In this document: positions 29,758-38,631 of the stretch, piece by piece
How positions within the stretch are numbered: the first letter of the stretch is position 1
How the letters are laid out: the number at the start of each line of letters is the position of its first letter
Assembly: GCA_009694305.1 (NCBI GenBank)
Contig: SHVL01000014.1
Coordinates: 1 to 53,730 of the forward strand
Direction of reading: 5' to 3'
Source: Thermoleophilia bacterium
GTDB lineage: Bacteria; Actinomycetota; Thermoleophilia; Gaiellales; Gaiellaceae
DNA length: 53,730 nucleotides
Program-made: the position numbers and the translations under genes
Notes under the pieces: generated by a model
What the model saw: only the letters and a program-made list of their open reading frames with translations
Told to the model about the DNA's origin: nothing
The model's database searches: none

Positions 29758-31464
29758 ATGGTCGCGGCGCTTCCTCGTAACACCGATCTGGCCGATCAGT
29801 TCGAGCTGCTCGCCGATCTCTCGGAGATCCTCGGAGAGCAGTCGTTTCGGGTCGCGGCCTACCGCCGGGCAGCCACGAGGATCCGGGACACGGGCTCTTC
29901 GGTCGCCGAGTTGGCCCTCCAGGGGAAGGCGAAGGAGCTACCGGACATCGGCAAGACGATCGAGGCGAAGATCGTGGAGATTGCAGAGACCGGTGAAATG
30001 GAGGCGCTCGTGAGCCGTCGTGCCGAGGTTCCCGGTGAGGTTGCGTCATTCATGCGACTCCCGGGTCTCGGCCCGAAGACCGCCGCACGGTTCTGGCGCG
30101 AGCTCGACATCACGACGCTTGCCGAGTTGAAGGTGGCAGCCGAGTCCGAGAGGATCAGGGCGCTCCCGGGGATGGGAGCGGCGAAAGAGGCAAAGATCCT
30201 CAGGGCGCTTGCCGCGGGGGAGGGCCCGGTCGAGCCCCGCAGAGGGTTACTCGGGACGGGGCTGCCGGTCGCCCGAGAGGTCGTCGAGGCTCTCCGCGCC
30301 CACCCCTCGACGATCGACGTGTCGGAAGCGGGCAGCACCCGCCGCCGTCGTGAGACGTTCCGTGATCTCGACGTGATCGCGACCGCGACCGATCCGGCGG
30401 CTCTGACAGCCCACTTCGTCTCGCTGCCCTGGGTTCTCGAGGTCGTCGCTCATGGCGACACGAAAGCGACCGTGATCGACAGGGGAGGACTGCGTCTGGA
30501 TCTCCGCGTGGTTCCGCCCGAAAGCTTCGGCGATCTCCTCCAGCACTTCACCGGCTCGAAGGAGCACAACATCGCGCTGCGCGAGGATGCCCAGCGGCGT
30601 GGGCTCTCCATCTCCGAGTACGGAGTGACCGTGGTCGAGACAGGGGAGGTGAAGACGTTTCGTGACGAGGCGGCGTTGTACGACTTCCTCGGCTACTCCT
30701 TCATCCCGCCGGAGCTGCGAGAGTCGAGCGGTGAGCTCGAGGCGGCTCGCGCCGGGATGCTGCCGCAGCTCGTCGAACTCCGAGACCTCCGGGGCGAGAT
30801 GCACTGTCACTCCGACTGGTCGGCGGACTGTGATGCGACGATCGAGGAGATGGCGCTCGCCGCGGCCGCGTGCGGGTACGAGTTCCTCTGCCTCACCGAC
30901 CATTCACACTATCTCCGTGACGGCAGGATCGAGGACCAGTGGATCGAGATCGAGACCGTCAACGAGCGCCTGGAGTCGATCCGTGTCCTCCGCGGTGTCG
31001 AGGCGAACATCAATGCGAAGGGCGTCGTAGACGTTCCCGACGAGGTGCTGGCGGAGCTCGACTGGGTTGTGGCCTCGCTGCACACATCGCTCGACAACAG
31101 CCCTACCGAGAGAGTGCTTGCGGCGATCGACAATCCGCACGTTGACTGCATCGGCCACCTGACCGGCCGTCTGATCTCTCGCCGTCCCGGTGCCGAGCTG
31201 GACATCGAGCGGGTGATCAGCCGCGCCGCCGAGACCGGAACGGCGCTCGAGATCAACAGCCAACCAGACCGTCTCGACATGCGCGATGTCCACGCTCGGC
31301 TTGCCGGGGAGGCGGGAGTTTCGATCCCGGTGACGACCGACGCGCACTCGACAGGGTCGTTCTCCTATGCCGAGCTCGGGATCGGGCAGGCCCGGCGAGC
31401 CTGGCTGACGAAGGACGCTGTCCTCAACACGCGGCCCTGGGTCGAGATCAGGGGGAAGCGATGA
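29758..31464 (+). CDS. polX: DNA polymerase X family protein with PHP domain (PolX)
   Basis: A 568-residue two-part repair polymerase. The N-terminal helix-hairpin-helix and Pol X core includes LPGLGPKTAARFW and the catalytic Asp triad: Asp 203 and Asp 205 (RDLDVI) and Asp 248 (LRLDLRVV). The PHP exonuclease/phosphoesterase domain starts near 345 with MHCHSDWS (His 349, His 351) and continues with LTDHSH, GVEANI, HTSLDN and TTDAHS. Bacterial PolX fills gaps in base-excision repair and has 3'-5' exonuclease activity in the PHP domain. It is divergent from the glycosyltransferase and overlaps the decarboxylase by four bases. Confidence 0.94.
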   Translation: MVAALPRNTDLADQFELLADLSEILGEQSFRVAAYRRAATRIRDTGSSVAELALQGKAKELPDIGKTIEAKIVEIAETGEMEALVSRRAEVPGEVASFMRLPGLGPKTAARFWRELDITTLAELKVAAESERIRALPGMGAAKEAKILRALAAGEGPVEPRRGLLGTGLPVAREVVEALRAHPSTIDVSEAGSTRRRRETFRDLDVIATATDPAALTAHFVSLPWVLEVVAHGDTKATVIDRGGLRLDLRVVPPESFGDLLQHFTGSKEHNIALREDAQRRGLSISEYGVTVVETGEVKTFRDEAALYDFLGYSFIPPELRESSGELEAARAGMLPQLVELRDLRGEMHCHSDWSADCDATIEEMALAAAACGYEFLCLTDHSHYLRDGRIEDQWIEIETVNERLESIRVLRGVEANINAKGVVDVPDEVLAELDWVVASLHTSLDNSPTERVLAAIDNPHVDCIGHLTGRLISRRPGAELDIERVISRAAETGTALEINSQPDRLDMRDVHARLAGEAGVSIPVTTDAHSTGSFSYAELGIGQARRAWLTKDAVLNTRPWVEIRGKR

Positions 31465-32765
31465 GCACCTTTCGTGAGGACGGCGCGGCTGCGCTCGACT
31501 GGGTCGCGAACTACCTGGAGACGATCAACGAGCATCCGGTGCTGTCACAGGTCGAGCCCGGTGCGATCCGCGCAGCACTCCCGGCCGCACCGCCCGAGGG
31601 TGCGGAGCCGTTTTCCGCGGTGCTGCGCGATCTGGACGAGATCCTGATGCCGGGCATGACCCACTGGCAGAGCCCGCGCTACTTCGCCTACTTCGCGACG
31701 ACGGCAGCCGAGCCGGGCATCCTGGCCGAGCTTCTGATCGCCGGGCTCAACCAGGTCGGCATCCTCTGGCGCGCCTCACCCGCGTTGCAGGAGCTCGAGG
31801 AGGTGACGCTCGACTGGCTGCGACAGCTTCTCGGCCTGCCCGACCCGCTTCACGGGCACATCGAGGACACGGCTTCTTCGGGCCTGATCACGGCACTTGC
31901 AGCTGCCCGCGCGGCGCGTCCCGACCGGAGGGTTGTCGTCTGCTCCGAGCACACGCACTCCTCGACCCTGAAGGCAGCGCGATTGCTCGAGCTCGACCTC
32001 CGGCGAGCTCCGGCCGACGCGACGTTCGCGATGCGGCCCGACGAACTCGATCTCGGCGATGCCTGCGCTGTCGTCGCAACGGTTGGCACGACCTCGTCCG
32101 CGGCGATCGACCCTGTTGCAGCGATTGCCGACAGGGCCGCAGCCGAGGGTGTGTGGCTTCACGTCGATGCGGCCTACGCAGGCGCAGCTGCTGTGTGCCC
32201 GGAGTTCCGGCGCCACTTCGACGGCTGGGAACGTGCCGACTCGATCGGCGTCAACCCCCACAAGTGGCTGTTCACACCGATGGATTGCTCGGTGTTCTTC
32301 TGCCGCCGCCCGGACGACCTCCGTCGTGCGTTCAGCCTCGTGCCGGAGTATCTGCGGGTAGACGAAGACGTTGTCAGCCTCAGCGAGTACGCCTCGCCGC
32401 TCGGACGACGGTTCCGTGCGCTCAAGCTCTGGGCGACCCTGCGGTGTTTCGGACGCGAGGGACTGCAGTCGATCATCCGCGAGCACGTGCGGCTTGCGGC
32501 GCTCTTCGAGGGCTGGGTCGCCAGGGAGCCGGGGTGGGAGCTGTGTGCGCCGCGCCACTTCTCGCTCGTGTGCTTCCGCAGGGTCGGCAGCGACGAGGAG
32601 AACGAGGAGATCATGCGGCGGGCCAACGACAGCGGCGAGATCTTTCTCTCTCACACGAAGCTCGACGGCCGGTTCGTTCTGCGCCTCGCGATCGGCAACG
32701 CCCGTACGACCGAGGCGGACGTGGCGCTGGCGTGGGACGTCCTGCGCCGCGAAGCCGTGCGCTAG
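31461..32765 (+). CDS. PLP-dependent aromatic-L-amino-acid (group II) decarboxylase
   Basis: A 434-residue fold-type I PLP enzyme. The Schiff-base Lys is 268 in NPHKWL, and VHVDAAYAGAA-like LHVDAAYAG supplies the Asp that binds the pyridine nitrogen. The N-terminal HPVLSQVEPG and HWQSPRYFAYF blocks are those of aromatic amino acid, Tyr or Trp decarboxylases. The His-Thr pair in CSEHTHSS stacks on the cofactor. The product is likely tryptamine, tyramine or phenethylamine, but substrate choice is not readable. It starts within the polX stop (ATGA), a pairing with no obvious metabolic logic. Confidence 0.88.
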   Translation: MSTFREDGAAALDWVANYLETINEHPVLSQVEPGAIRAALPAAPPEGAEPFSAVLRDLDEILMPGMTHWQSPRYFAYFATTAAEPGILAELLIAGLNQVGILWRASPALQELEEVTLDWLRQLLGLPDPLHGHIEDTASSGLITALAAARAARPDRRVVVCSEHTHSSTLKAARLLELDLRRAPADATFAMRPDELDLGDACAVVATVGTTSSAAIDPVAAIADRAAAEGVWLHVDAAYAGAAAVCPEFRRHFDGWERADSIGVNPHKWLFTPMDCSVFFCRRPDDLRRAFSLVPEYLRVDEDVVSLSEYASPLGRRFRALKLWATLRCFGREGLQSIIREHVRLAALFEGWVAREPGWELCAPRHFSLVCFRRVGSDEENEEIMRRANDSGEIFLSHTKLDGRFVLRLAIGNARTTEADVALAWDVLRREAVR

Positions 32766-32817
32766 CTGCGCTACCCGCGCGATCCCGGGATCCGCCCGCC
32801 TGCCTAGTATTCTTCGC

Positions 32818-33162
32818 GTGCGCCTCGTCTGCATAGGTCTCGCTGCCGGCCTGTTCAGCGCGCTATTCGGTGTTGGCGGCGGCCTCGTTATCGTTCCCCT
32901 GCTCATCGGACTGGCTGCGTTCGGTACGAGAGAAGCGACGGCCACTTCACTCGCGGCCATCGCCATCGCAGCGTTAGCCGGTGCCATCCTGTACGCAGTC
33001 CATGGGGCGATCGATCCTGGCTACGCAGCTCTCGTCGGAGTCCCTGCGATGGCCGGCGTCCTCATCGGCACGGCAATGCAACAGCGGCTTTCGAGCCGGG
33101 TGCTGACCCTTTCCTTTGCGGTGTTTCTTGCCGGCGTCGGCGTCTGGCTCCTCGCAGGATGA
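32818..33162 (+). CDS. half-size TauE/SafE family membrane protein (first of a pair)
   Basis: A 114-residue protein of about four membrane helices. It carries a single TauE/SafE half: LFSALFGVGGGLVIVPLL near the N-terminus, then TSLAAI and a Gly-rich second pair of helices. Normal TauE/SafE permeases are about 240-270 residues and contain two such halves. The GTG at 32818 matches the conserved beginning; longer frame upstream overlaps the decarboxylase gene as shadow. The stop overlaps the second half gene (ATGA), so both subunits are probably made together. Family members export sulfite or organosulfonates; the substrate here is unknown. Confidence 0.82.
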   Translation: MRLVCIGLAAGLFSALFGVGGGLVIVPLLIGLAAFGTREATATSLAAIAIAALAGAILYAVHGAIDPGYAALVGVPAMAGVLIGTAMQQRLSSRVLTLSFAVFLAGVGVWLLAG

Positions 33163-33542
33163 GCACGACAACGATCGTCGGCGCGGTCTGCCTCGGCCTC
33201 GTCGCGGGAATCATGTCCGGTCTTCTGGGTGTCGGCGGCGGCATCCTCTTCGTTCCTGTCCTTCTCGTTCTGGGCCTCGGCCAGGTCGAGGCGGCAGCAA
33301 CCTCGTTGCTCGCCATCGTCCCGGCGGCCACTCTCGGCGCCTACAGGCAGTCGCAGTACGGCAACCTCCGGCTGCGGCCCGCCCTGATCATCGGTGTCGC
33401 TTCGATCGTCGGTGTTGCCGTGGGTGTTCAGATAGCCACGTCGTTGCCGGAGGATCTCCTGCGCCGTCTGTTCGGCGTCCTGGCCATCGCCGTGGCCGCC
33501 CAGCTCGCGTGGCGTGCCCGACGGGACAGCGTTTCATCGTGA
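33159..33542 (+). CDS. half-size TauE/SafE family membrane protein (second of a pair)
   Basis: A 127-residue protein of about four helices repeating the same half-domain: MSGLLGVGGGILFVPVLL, ATSLLAIVP, GNLRLRPAL. Together with the preceding gene it would make one complete two-half transporter. The ATG overlaps the previous stop by four bases. The C-terminus is basic (AWRARR). Both halves keep the GVGGG motif, so neither looks like a decaying fragment. Confidence 0.85.
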   Translation: MSTTTIVGAVCLGLVAGIMSGLLGVGGGILFVPVLLVLGLGQVEAAATSLLAIVPAATLGAYRQSQYGNLRLRPALIIGVASIVGVAVGVQIATSLPEDLLRRLFGVLAIAVAAQLAWRARRDSVSS

Positions 33543-33571
33543 TTCGCGTTTCAGAGCTACCGTAGACCCTA

Positions 33572-35020
33572 GTGAAGCGGACGTCCCTCCTCGCGCTCCT
33601 CGCTCTTCTCGTCGCTGTGGCCGCCCTCGTGTCGCTTGCGGCAGCCGCACCGGGCGAGCCAGAGGCCTCGGCCGTGGCGCTCGTCTCCCGGGTGGTGCAA
33701 CCGGAAGCCCCCGACGAGGTCTCTCTTGCATTGACGGCGCCGCCACCCGGTGACCAGACGGTGGCCGCGTACGCGTATCCGGCCGACGGCTCGATCGTCC
33801 GGATCGGCTCAGCGGGTGCCCGGGCCGTTGCCCGGCCCGGTGTTTCCTCGATTGCACAGAGCGGTGTCGGTGCCCTGGCGGTGACGCTGTTTGGCGGGGA
33901 GATATCCGCGGAGTCGCTCGATGTGAGGGCGACCGCCGCCGCCGGCTCGGTGAACGCATCCGGTGACGTCTCGTCATCGTCTGTTACGGGTCTCAGCGTC
34001 CTCGGGCAGCTGATCACGCCGGCCCCGAACATGGTGGTCGCCCTTGCCGACTGGGGAATCCTCGAGGTGCTCTCATCGACCTCGGAGACGACCCGCGTAG
34101 CGCCCCGGACAGCGAACGTATCGCTCGTTGCACTGCGCATCCAGCTGACCTCGGCCCACGGCGGTCTGCCTGCGGGGAGCTCGATCGAGGTCGGCGTGAT
34201 ATCTGCAGCTGTCGCCGCTGCTGCCACTGTCGTTCCCCCGAAGAAGCCCGTCAAGCCGCCGCCCGCGAGGCCCTTGCCCCGTCCGGTGATCCCCCCGGAT
34301 GCGCCGCGGGAGCCCGGAACGTCGATCGCCGGGGTTCCCGCGGAGGTCGTGCGTCCCGCTCCCGAGGTCTCGGCCCAGCTGTCGAGCGGTGGCTATGTCT
34401 TCCCCGTCTTCGGTCCAGCCTCGTTCGGCGACACGTTCGGTGCCCCACGTGCGGACGTCTCCGGAGGATGGCATCACGGTGAGGACATCTTCTCTCCGCT
34501 CGGCACGCCGTTGCTCGCCGTGGCAGACGGAACGGTCTTCTCTGTCGGCTGGAACGACATCGGCGGCTGGCGGCTGTGGGTGCGCGACCACGCGGGCAAC
34601 GAGTTCTACTATGCGCACCTCTCGGCCTATGCGCCGCTCGCTGTCAACGGTGGGCAGGTCAGGGCGGGAGACGTTGTCGGCTTCATGGGGAAGACGGGCG
34701 ACGCCGAGTTCACCCCCGTCCATCTCCATTTCGAGATCCACCCGGTCTCGCTGTTCTCGCTCGGCTACGACGGGGCCGTGGCGCCGTATCCGTTCCTCAA
34801 CGCCTGGCGTCGAGCACAGGACGTCTCGTTCGACGCAGGTCGCGCCTACCTTCCCCTCGGCGGCCCCGCAGGGGCACATGGTGCCATTGCGCCACCGGCC
34901 GGGGCCATGTTGCTCGAGGCCGACGACATCTCGTCCTCGAGCGGCCTCATTCCCGGAGCACTGGCAGCGGCTCTCTCCCGCCGGGCTCCCAAGAGCCCGG
35001 CGGGGGGAGGCGACCGCTAG
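33572..35020 (+). CDS. secreted M23 (LytM-type) metallopeptidase
   Basis: A 482-residue exported protein. The signal peptide is at about 1-26 (hydrophobic core LLALLALLVAVAALVSLAAA). Residues 27-215 form a beta-rich domain of unclear type resembling surface-anchor modules, followed by a Pro-rich linker (about 225-270). The M23 domain has HxxxD ligands His 301 and Asp 305 (WHHGEDIF) and HLHFEIH (His 384, His 386), so it should cleave peptidoglycan cross-bridges or act as a LytM activator. GTG at 33572 is the start. A strong hairpin lies in its last codons. Confidence 0.87.
   Translation: MKRTSLLALLALLVAVAALVSLAAAAPGEPEASAVALVSRVVQPEAPDEVSLALTAPPPGDQTVAAYAYPADGSIVRIGSAGARAVARPGVSSIAQSGVGALAVTLFGGEISAESLDVRATAAAGSVNASGDVSSSSVTGLSVLGQLITPAPNMVVALADWGILEVLSSTSETTRVAPRTANVSLVALRIQLTSAHGGLPAGSSIEVGVISAAVAAAATVVPPKKPVKPPPARPLPRPVIPPDAPREPGTSIAGVPAEVVRPAPEVSAQLSSGGYVFPVFGPASFGDTFGAPRADVSGGWHHGEDIFSPLGTPLLAVADGTVFSVGWNDIGGWRLWVRDHAGNEFYYAHLSAYAPLAVNGGQVRAGDVVGFMGKTGDAEFTPVHLHFEIHPVSLFSLGYDGAVAPYPFLNAWRRAQDVSFDAGRAYLPLGGPAGAHGAIAPPAGAMLLEADDISSSSGLIPGALAAALSRRAPKSPAGGGDR
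34979..35002. repeat. 10-bp perfect hairpin at the end of the M23 gene
   Basis: CGCCGGGCTC and GAGCCCGGCG flank a CCAA loop. The hairpin sits in the last 15 codons of the M23 gene, at a convergent junction with the next minus-strand gene. There is no T-run on either side, so it is not a standard intrinsic terminator, but it could slow polymerase or protect the 3' end. Confidence 0.55.
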
Positions 35021-35023
35021 CGG

Positions 35024-35527
35024 CTACTTCTCGGTGGCTTCGGCCATGTCCGTCTCGGCGTCGGCAGCACCGTTCGTCGAAACAGCATCCTCGGAGTCAG
35101 TGGCGCCAAAGTCGAACTCCTCGAGCGGCTGGAGATCGTCGTCTCCGGCCACCTTGTCCATCAGCCAGTTGCGGGTCTGGGGCCCCGACCACGGGTTGTA
35201 GAGCGCACCGGCGATGAGTCCGGCAAGCAGCATCGCATTCCGACTTTTCGTGCTCTTCTTCCTGCCCTTGAGGGTTCCCGCCGCCCTGCCGAAGTCCTCG
35301 AGCGCCTTGCGGAGACTCTCCTGCACTTTCGCGTCGGTGGCAAGACGCGAAGCCGATTTGGCTGCGCCGCCATCCCTGGCGTCCTTCGCCAGCGGCCCGT
35401 AGAGCTGCTTTGCCGCGGACAGAGCGTCCCTGAGGTCGCTGCGGAACTCCTTGTCGTTCAGCGCGCGATCGAGATACGGCTTGAGCGCCTCGACCGTCGG
35501 CCCGACCTTCATATCTTTTCTGGCCAT
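35024..35527 (-). CDS. hypothetical protein with single membrane segment
   Basis: A 167-residue protein of no family I recognise. The first about 90 residues are helical and charged (VEALKPYLDRALNDKEFRSDL and similar), a basic stretch GRKKSTKSRN precedes a short hydrophobic segment at about 103-113 (MLLAGLIAGALY), and the C-terminal third is acidic. This resembles a small membrane-tethered cytoplasmic protein. The ATG at 35527 follows GGAAAGGA; a TTG eight codons earlier is less likely. It is divergent from the small ORF before the MMPL gene. Confidence 0.65.
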   Translation of the reverse strand: MARKDMKVGPTVEALKPYLDRALNDKEFRSDLRDALSAAKQLYGPLAKDARDGGAAKSASRLATDAKVQESLRKALEDFGRAAGTLKGRKKSTKSRNAMLLAGLIAGALYNPWSGPQTRNWLMDKVAGDDDLQPLEEFDFGATDSEDAVSTNGAADAETDMAEATEK

Positions 35528-35566
35528 TCCGGCCGTCCTTTCCTCGTACAACGTGGGAGCAGCAGT

Positions 35567-35740
35567 ATGACGATGCTTCGTCGGCTACGATGGATTCAAC
35601 TCGTGCTCGGCGTCAAACGAATCCTTTGCGCTGCAGTGACGATCGTCACCAGCTTGCTCTATCTCTGGTTTGCAGCGGTGCGCTCGGTGCCTGGCGTGCG
35701 GCGTCGGAAGGCAGCAGCGAGAACCGGGAAGCACGGTTGA
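35567..35740 (+). CDS. small predicted membrane protein (57 residues)
   Basis: An ATG at 35567, preceded by GTGGGAG at about eight bases, opens a 57-codon frame. The product is basic at both ends (MLRRLRW and RRRKAAARTGKHG) with one hydrophobic stretch between (ILCAAVTIVTSLLYLWFAAV), predicting one membrane helix. Its stop overlaps the ATG of the MMPL transporter by one base (TGATG), the arrangement of translationally coupled genes. No homologue is recognised. It may be a small accessory subunit or a coupling leader for the transporter. Confidence 0.5.
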   Translation: MTMLRRLRWIQLVLGVKRILCAAVTIVTSLLYLWFAAVRSVPGVRRRKAAARTGKHG

Positions 35741-37917
35741 TGGAACGCTGGACGCGGTTCGTTCTCCGCCACCGATTCATAGCTCTTGCCCTCTGGGCCG
35801 CCACGGTTGCCGTTGCCATCGTGGGCTCGGCGAAGCTCTCCGACCTCCTGACGAACCGGTTCACGTTGCCGGGCACCGATTCACAGCGCGCAGAGCAGAT
35901 CCTTCGTGACAACTTCGGGCAGCACTCGACAGGCGCATTTACGCTCGTGGTCGAGAGCGACGGCGCACCGGCGCTGACGCTTCTACCGGATGCTCGCGCA
36001 GCCGCCGCCCGGGCCACCTCGGAGCTCCCGACCGGACGGCTCGTCTCGGTGCTCCCGGTGACGGATACCGTCATCGCCGCCCAGATCGTCTCCGAGCTCG
36101 AGCCCGCCGACGCGAAGGGCAGCACCGCGGCGATGCGTGAGGCTGCGGGCTCGATTCCGGGCGCGCAGATGTATCTGACGGGGCAAGCTGCCACCGAGTA
36201 CGACCTCGACCCCGTCTTTGCCGCCGATCTCAAGAAGGGGGAGCTGTATCTCGCGATCCCGATTGCGCTCGTCATCCTCATCTTCACCTTCGGCACGCTG
36301 TCATTCGTCGTGCCGTTCCTCGTCTCGCTCGTGACCATTCCGACGACGCTCGGGATCATCTGGGTGATTGCCAACTACTTGGAGCTGACGACCTACCTCA
36401 CGAACCTCGTCACGCTGATCGGCTTCGGGATCGCGATCGACTACTCGCTGCTGATGGTGTATCGGTTCAGGGAGGAGCTTCGGAACGGCCAGGAGCGAGA
36501 CGAGGCGATCGTGACGATGATGACCACGGCAGGCCGGGCGGTCGTGTTCTCCGGCACCGCCGTCGCCATCGGGCTCGCGCTGCTGCTCTTCATGCCTCTC
36601 TCCTTCATGCGCGGTTTCGGGATCGGGGGCCTGATCATCCCGACTGTCTCGGTGCTAGCCGCGCTGACCTTCCTGCCGGTCGTCCTGTCGCTTTTCGGGC
36701 AAAGGCTCGAGCGGGTCAGGCTCCTGCCCTCGAAGTTCCTGGATCGTCGCGCCGACCACGAGCGTGGCTTCTGGGCAAAGCTCGCTCGCTGGATCATGCG
36801 TCGGCCCTGGTTCGTTGCGATTGGTGCGACATCCCTTCTCCTCCTGATGGCCGCTCCGGCCCTTGCCCTGCAGCTCGGGCCGGGCTCGAACGAGGGGATT
36901 CCCCAGAACCTCGAGTCCGTGCAGGGACTGAACATCCTGAGTGGCGCGGTTGGTGCGGGCGCAACGACCCCGACCGCGATCGCTATCGACACCGGCAAAG
37001 TCGGCGGCGCCTCGACACCCGGGGTCGAGGCTGCGGTGGGCAGGTTGCGTAAGGGCCTCGAGGCCGATCCGGAGGTCGCCCGCGTCGATTTCAGGCCCGG
37101 TGACCCCCAGTACGTTGACGCAAGCGGCCGCTACCTGAACGTGCAGGTCATCGGCAAGAGCGACTACGGCAAGATCGCAAGCCTCGACTTCGTAGACCGG
37201 CTGCGGGGAGAGATCATCCCTGCGGCGGCATTCCCTGCCGGCGTCACGGTCGTCGCAGGGGGAGGGCCGCCAGGGGGAAAGGACTTCCTCGATCTCACCT
37301 ACGGCTGGTTCGTCTGGCTCGTCGTGGCCGTGCTGCTCGCGACCTACGTGCTGCTCGTGCGCGCGTTCCGCTCCCTGCTGCTGCCCCTCAAGGCGATCGT
37401 CCTCAACTGCCTCTCGATCGCTGCCGCGTATGGCCTCATGGTTGCCGTCTTCAAGTGGGGTTGGGGTGAGCCGTTCGGACTGATCTCGTACGACCAGATC
37501 GAGGGTTGGATTCCGGTGATCATGTTCGCGATGCTGTTCGGGCTGTCGATGGACTACGAGGTGTTTCTCGTCAGCCGGATGCGGGAGGAGTGGGACGCCG
37601 GTGCCTCGAACGAGGAGGCGGTCGTCGTCGGCCTGGAGAAGACGGGACGGCTCGTGACCGCTGCAGGACTGATCATGTTCGCTGCGTTCATGGGCTTTGT
37701 TGCCGGCTCGATCGTCGGGTTGCAGCAGTTCGGATTCGGGCTTGCAGCCGCAATCCTGATCGACGTGACGATCGCCCGCTCCCTTCTCGTGCCCGCTTCG
37801 ATGCAGTTGTTCGGCGCGTACAACTGGTGGCTGCCGGAAGGGGTGGCGAGGGTCGTTCGCGTGCCCTCGTCACCCCTCGGCGAGCATCGGTCGATCCTCG
37901 GGTCAAGCGGGAAGTGA
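35740..37917 (+). CDS. MMPL-family RND transporter
   Basis: A 725-residue membrane protein with two MMPL domains in tandem, about 12 helices and two extracytoplasmic loops. The Gly-rich/Asp-Tyr motifs GFGIAIDYSLLMVYRFREEL (first half, about residue 230) and LFGLSMDYEVFLVSRMREE (second half) are the proton-relay signatures of this family. MMPL proteins export lipids or take part in envelope biogenesis in actinobacteria. ATG at 35740 is chosen; the 50-codon extension upstream is the out-of-frame shadow of the small ORF. No TetR regulator is adjacent. Confidence 0.92.
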   Translation: MERWTRFVLRHRFIALALWAATVAVAIVGSAKLSDLLTNRFTLPGTDSQRAEQILRDNFGQHSTGAFTLVVESDGAPALTLLPDARAAAARATSELPTGRLVSVLPVTDTVIAAQIVSELEPADAKGSTAAMREAAGSIPGAQMYLTGQAATEYDLDPVFAADLKKGELYLAIPIALVILIFTFGTLSFVVPFLVSLVTIPTTLGIIWVIANYLELTTYLTNLVTLIGFGIAIDYSLLMVYRFREELRNGQERDEAIVTMMTTAGRAVVFSGTAVAIGLALLLFMPLSFMRGFGIGGLIIPTVSVLAALTFLPVVLSLFGQRLERVRLLPSKFLDRRADHERGFWAKLARWIMRRPWFVAIGATSLLLLMAAPALALQLGPGSNEGIPQNLESVQGLNILSGAVGAGATTPTAIAIDTGKVGGASTPGVEAAVGRLRKGLEADPEVARVDFRPGDPQYVDASGRYLNVQVIGKSDYGKIASLDFVDRLRGEIIPAAAFPAGVTVVAGGGPPGGKDFLDLTYGWFVWLVVAVLLATYVLLVRAFRSLLLPLKAIVLNCLSIAAAYGLMVAVFKWGWGEPFGLISYDQIEGWIPVIMFAMLFGLSMDYEVFLVSRMREEWDAGASNEEAVVVGLEKTGRLVTAAGLIMFAAFMGFVAGSIVGLQQFGFGLAAAILIDVTIARSLLVPASMQLFGAYNWWLPEGVARVVRVPSSPLGEHRSILGSSGK

Positions 37918-37958
37918 CGCACAACCGCGGTTGACGCTCTTGCCCGTACGCTTGAGGG

Positions 37959-38612
37959 ATGCACGTGCCTCCCCTGATCCGTGGCCCGCTCGTCGTTCGT
38001 TCCGCCTCCCTCGTCTTTGGCCTCTTTCTGTTCGCTGTCGGCATCGTCTTTCTGCTGGAGTCGGGGCTCGGGCTCTCGCCATGGGACGTTCTCGCCCAGG
38101 GCATCTCGGATCACACCCCGCTGTCGTTCGGCACCGCAAACATCGTTACCGGGGTCTGCGTCCTTGCCGTCGCGTGGGCACTCGGGGCGCGGATCGGCCC
38201 TGGCACCGTCGCCAATGCCGTCCTGATCGGTCTGATGATCGACTGGCTGACCTCGATCGACGCGATCGACGACCTCTCCGACGCGACGCTCGCAGTTCGA
38301 GCCGTTCTCATGGTGGGCGGGATCACGATCATCGGTATCGGCTCGGGCTTCTATATCGGAGCCGGAATGGGGGCAGGCCCCCGGGACTCCTTGATGCTCG
38401 TTACCGCACGGCGTCTGGGCGTGCGGATCGGAGCCACCCGTGCCATTCTCGAGATCGGAGCGGCCCTCACCGGGTTTGCCCTTGGTGGCACGGTCGGGAT
38501 CGGAACCGTCGCTTTTGCGTTCGGGATCGGCCCCGCGGTCGAGCTCTCGTTCTGGCTTCTTGCACACAGCCCGATAGCGGACGCACCACCGGATGCCTCG
38601 CACGCGGTGTGA
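37959..38612 (+). CDS. YczE/YitT-like integral membrane protein
   Basis: A 217-residue protein with about five or six hydrophobic helices. The GLGLSPWDVLAQGIS motif near residue 36 and the related GAGMGAGPRDSLMLVTARR near 135 form a duplicated pattern seen in YczE-type membrane proteins, whose function is not established. It starts 42 bases after the MMPL gene and 20 bases before rmlA. A transport role is guesswork. Confidence 0.75.
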   Translation: MHVPPLIRGPLVVRSASLVFGLFLFAVGIVFLLESGLGLSPWDVLAQGISDHTPLSFGTANIVTGVCVLAVAWALGARIGPGTVANAVLIGLMIDWLTSIDAIDDLSDATLAVRAVLMVGGITIIGIGSGFYIGAGMGAGPRDSLMLVTARRLGVRIGATRAILEIGAALTGFALGGTVGIGTVAFAFGIGPAVELSFWLLAHSPIADAPPDASHAV

Positions 38613-38631
38613 TCCCGGTTAGCATCGCAGC

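Noticed and set aside
34979-35002. Intrinsic terminator at the M23 gene end
   Set aside because: The hairpin is strong but lacks a T-run on either strand, so I recorded it only as an inverted repeat.
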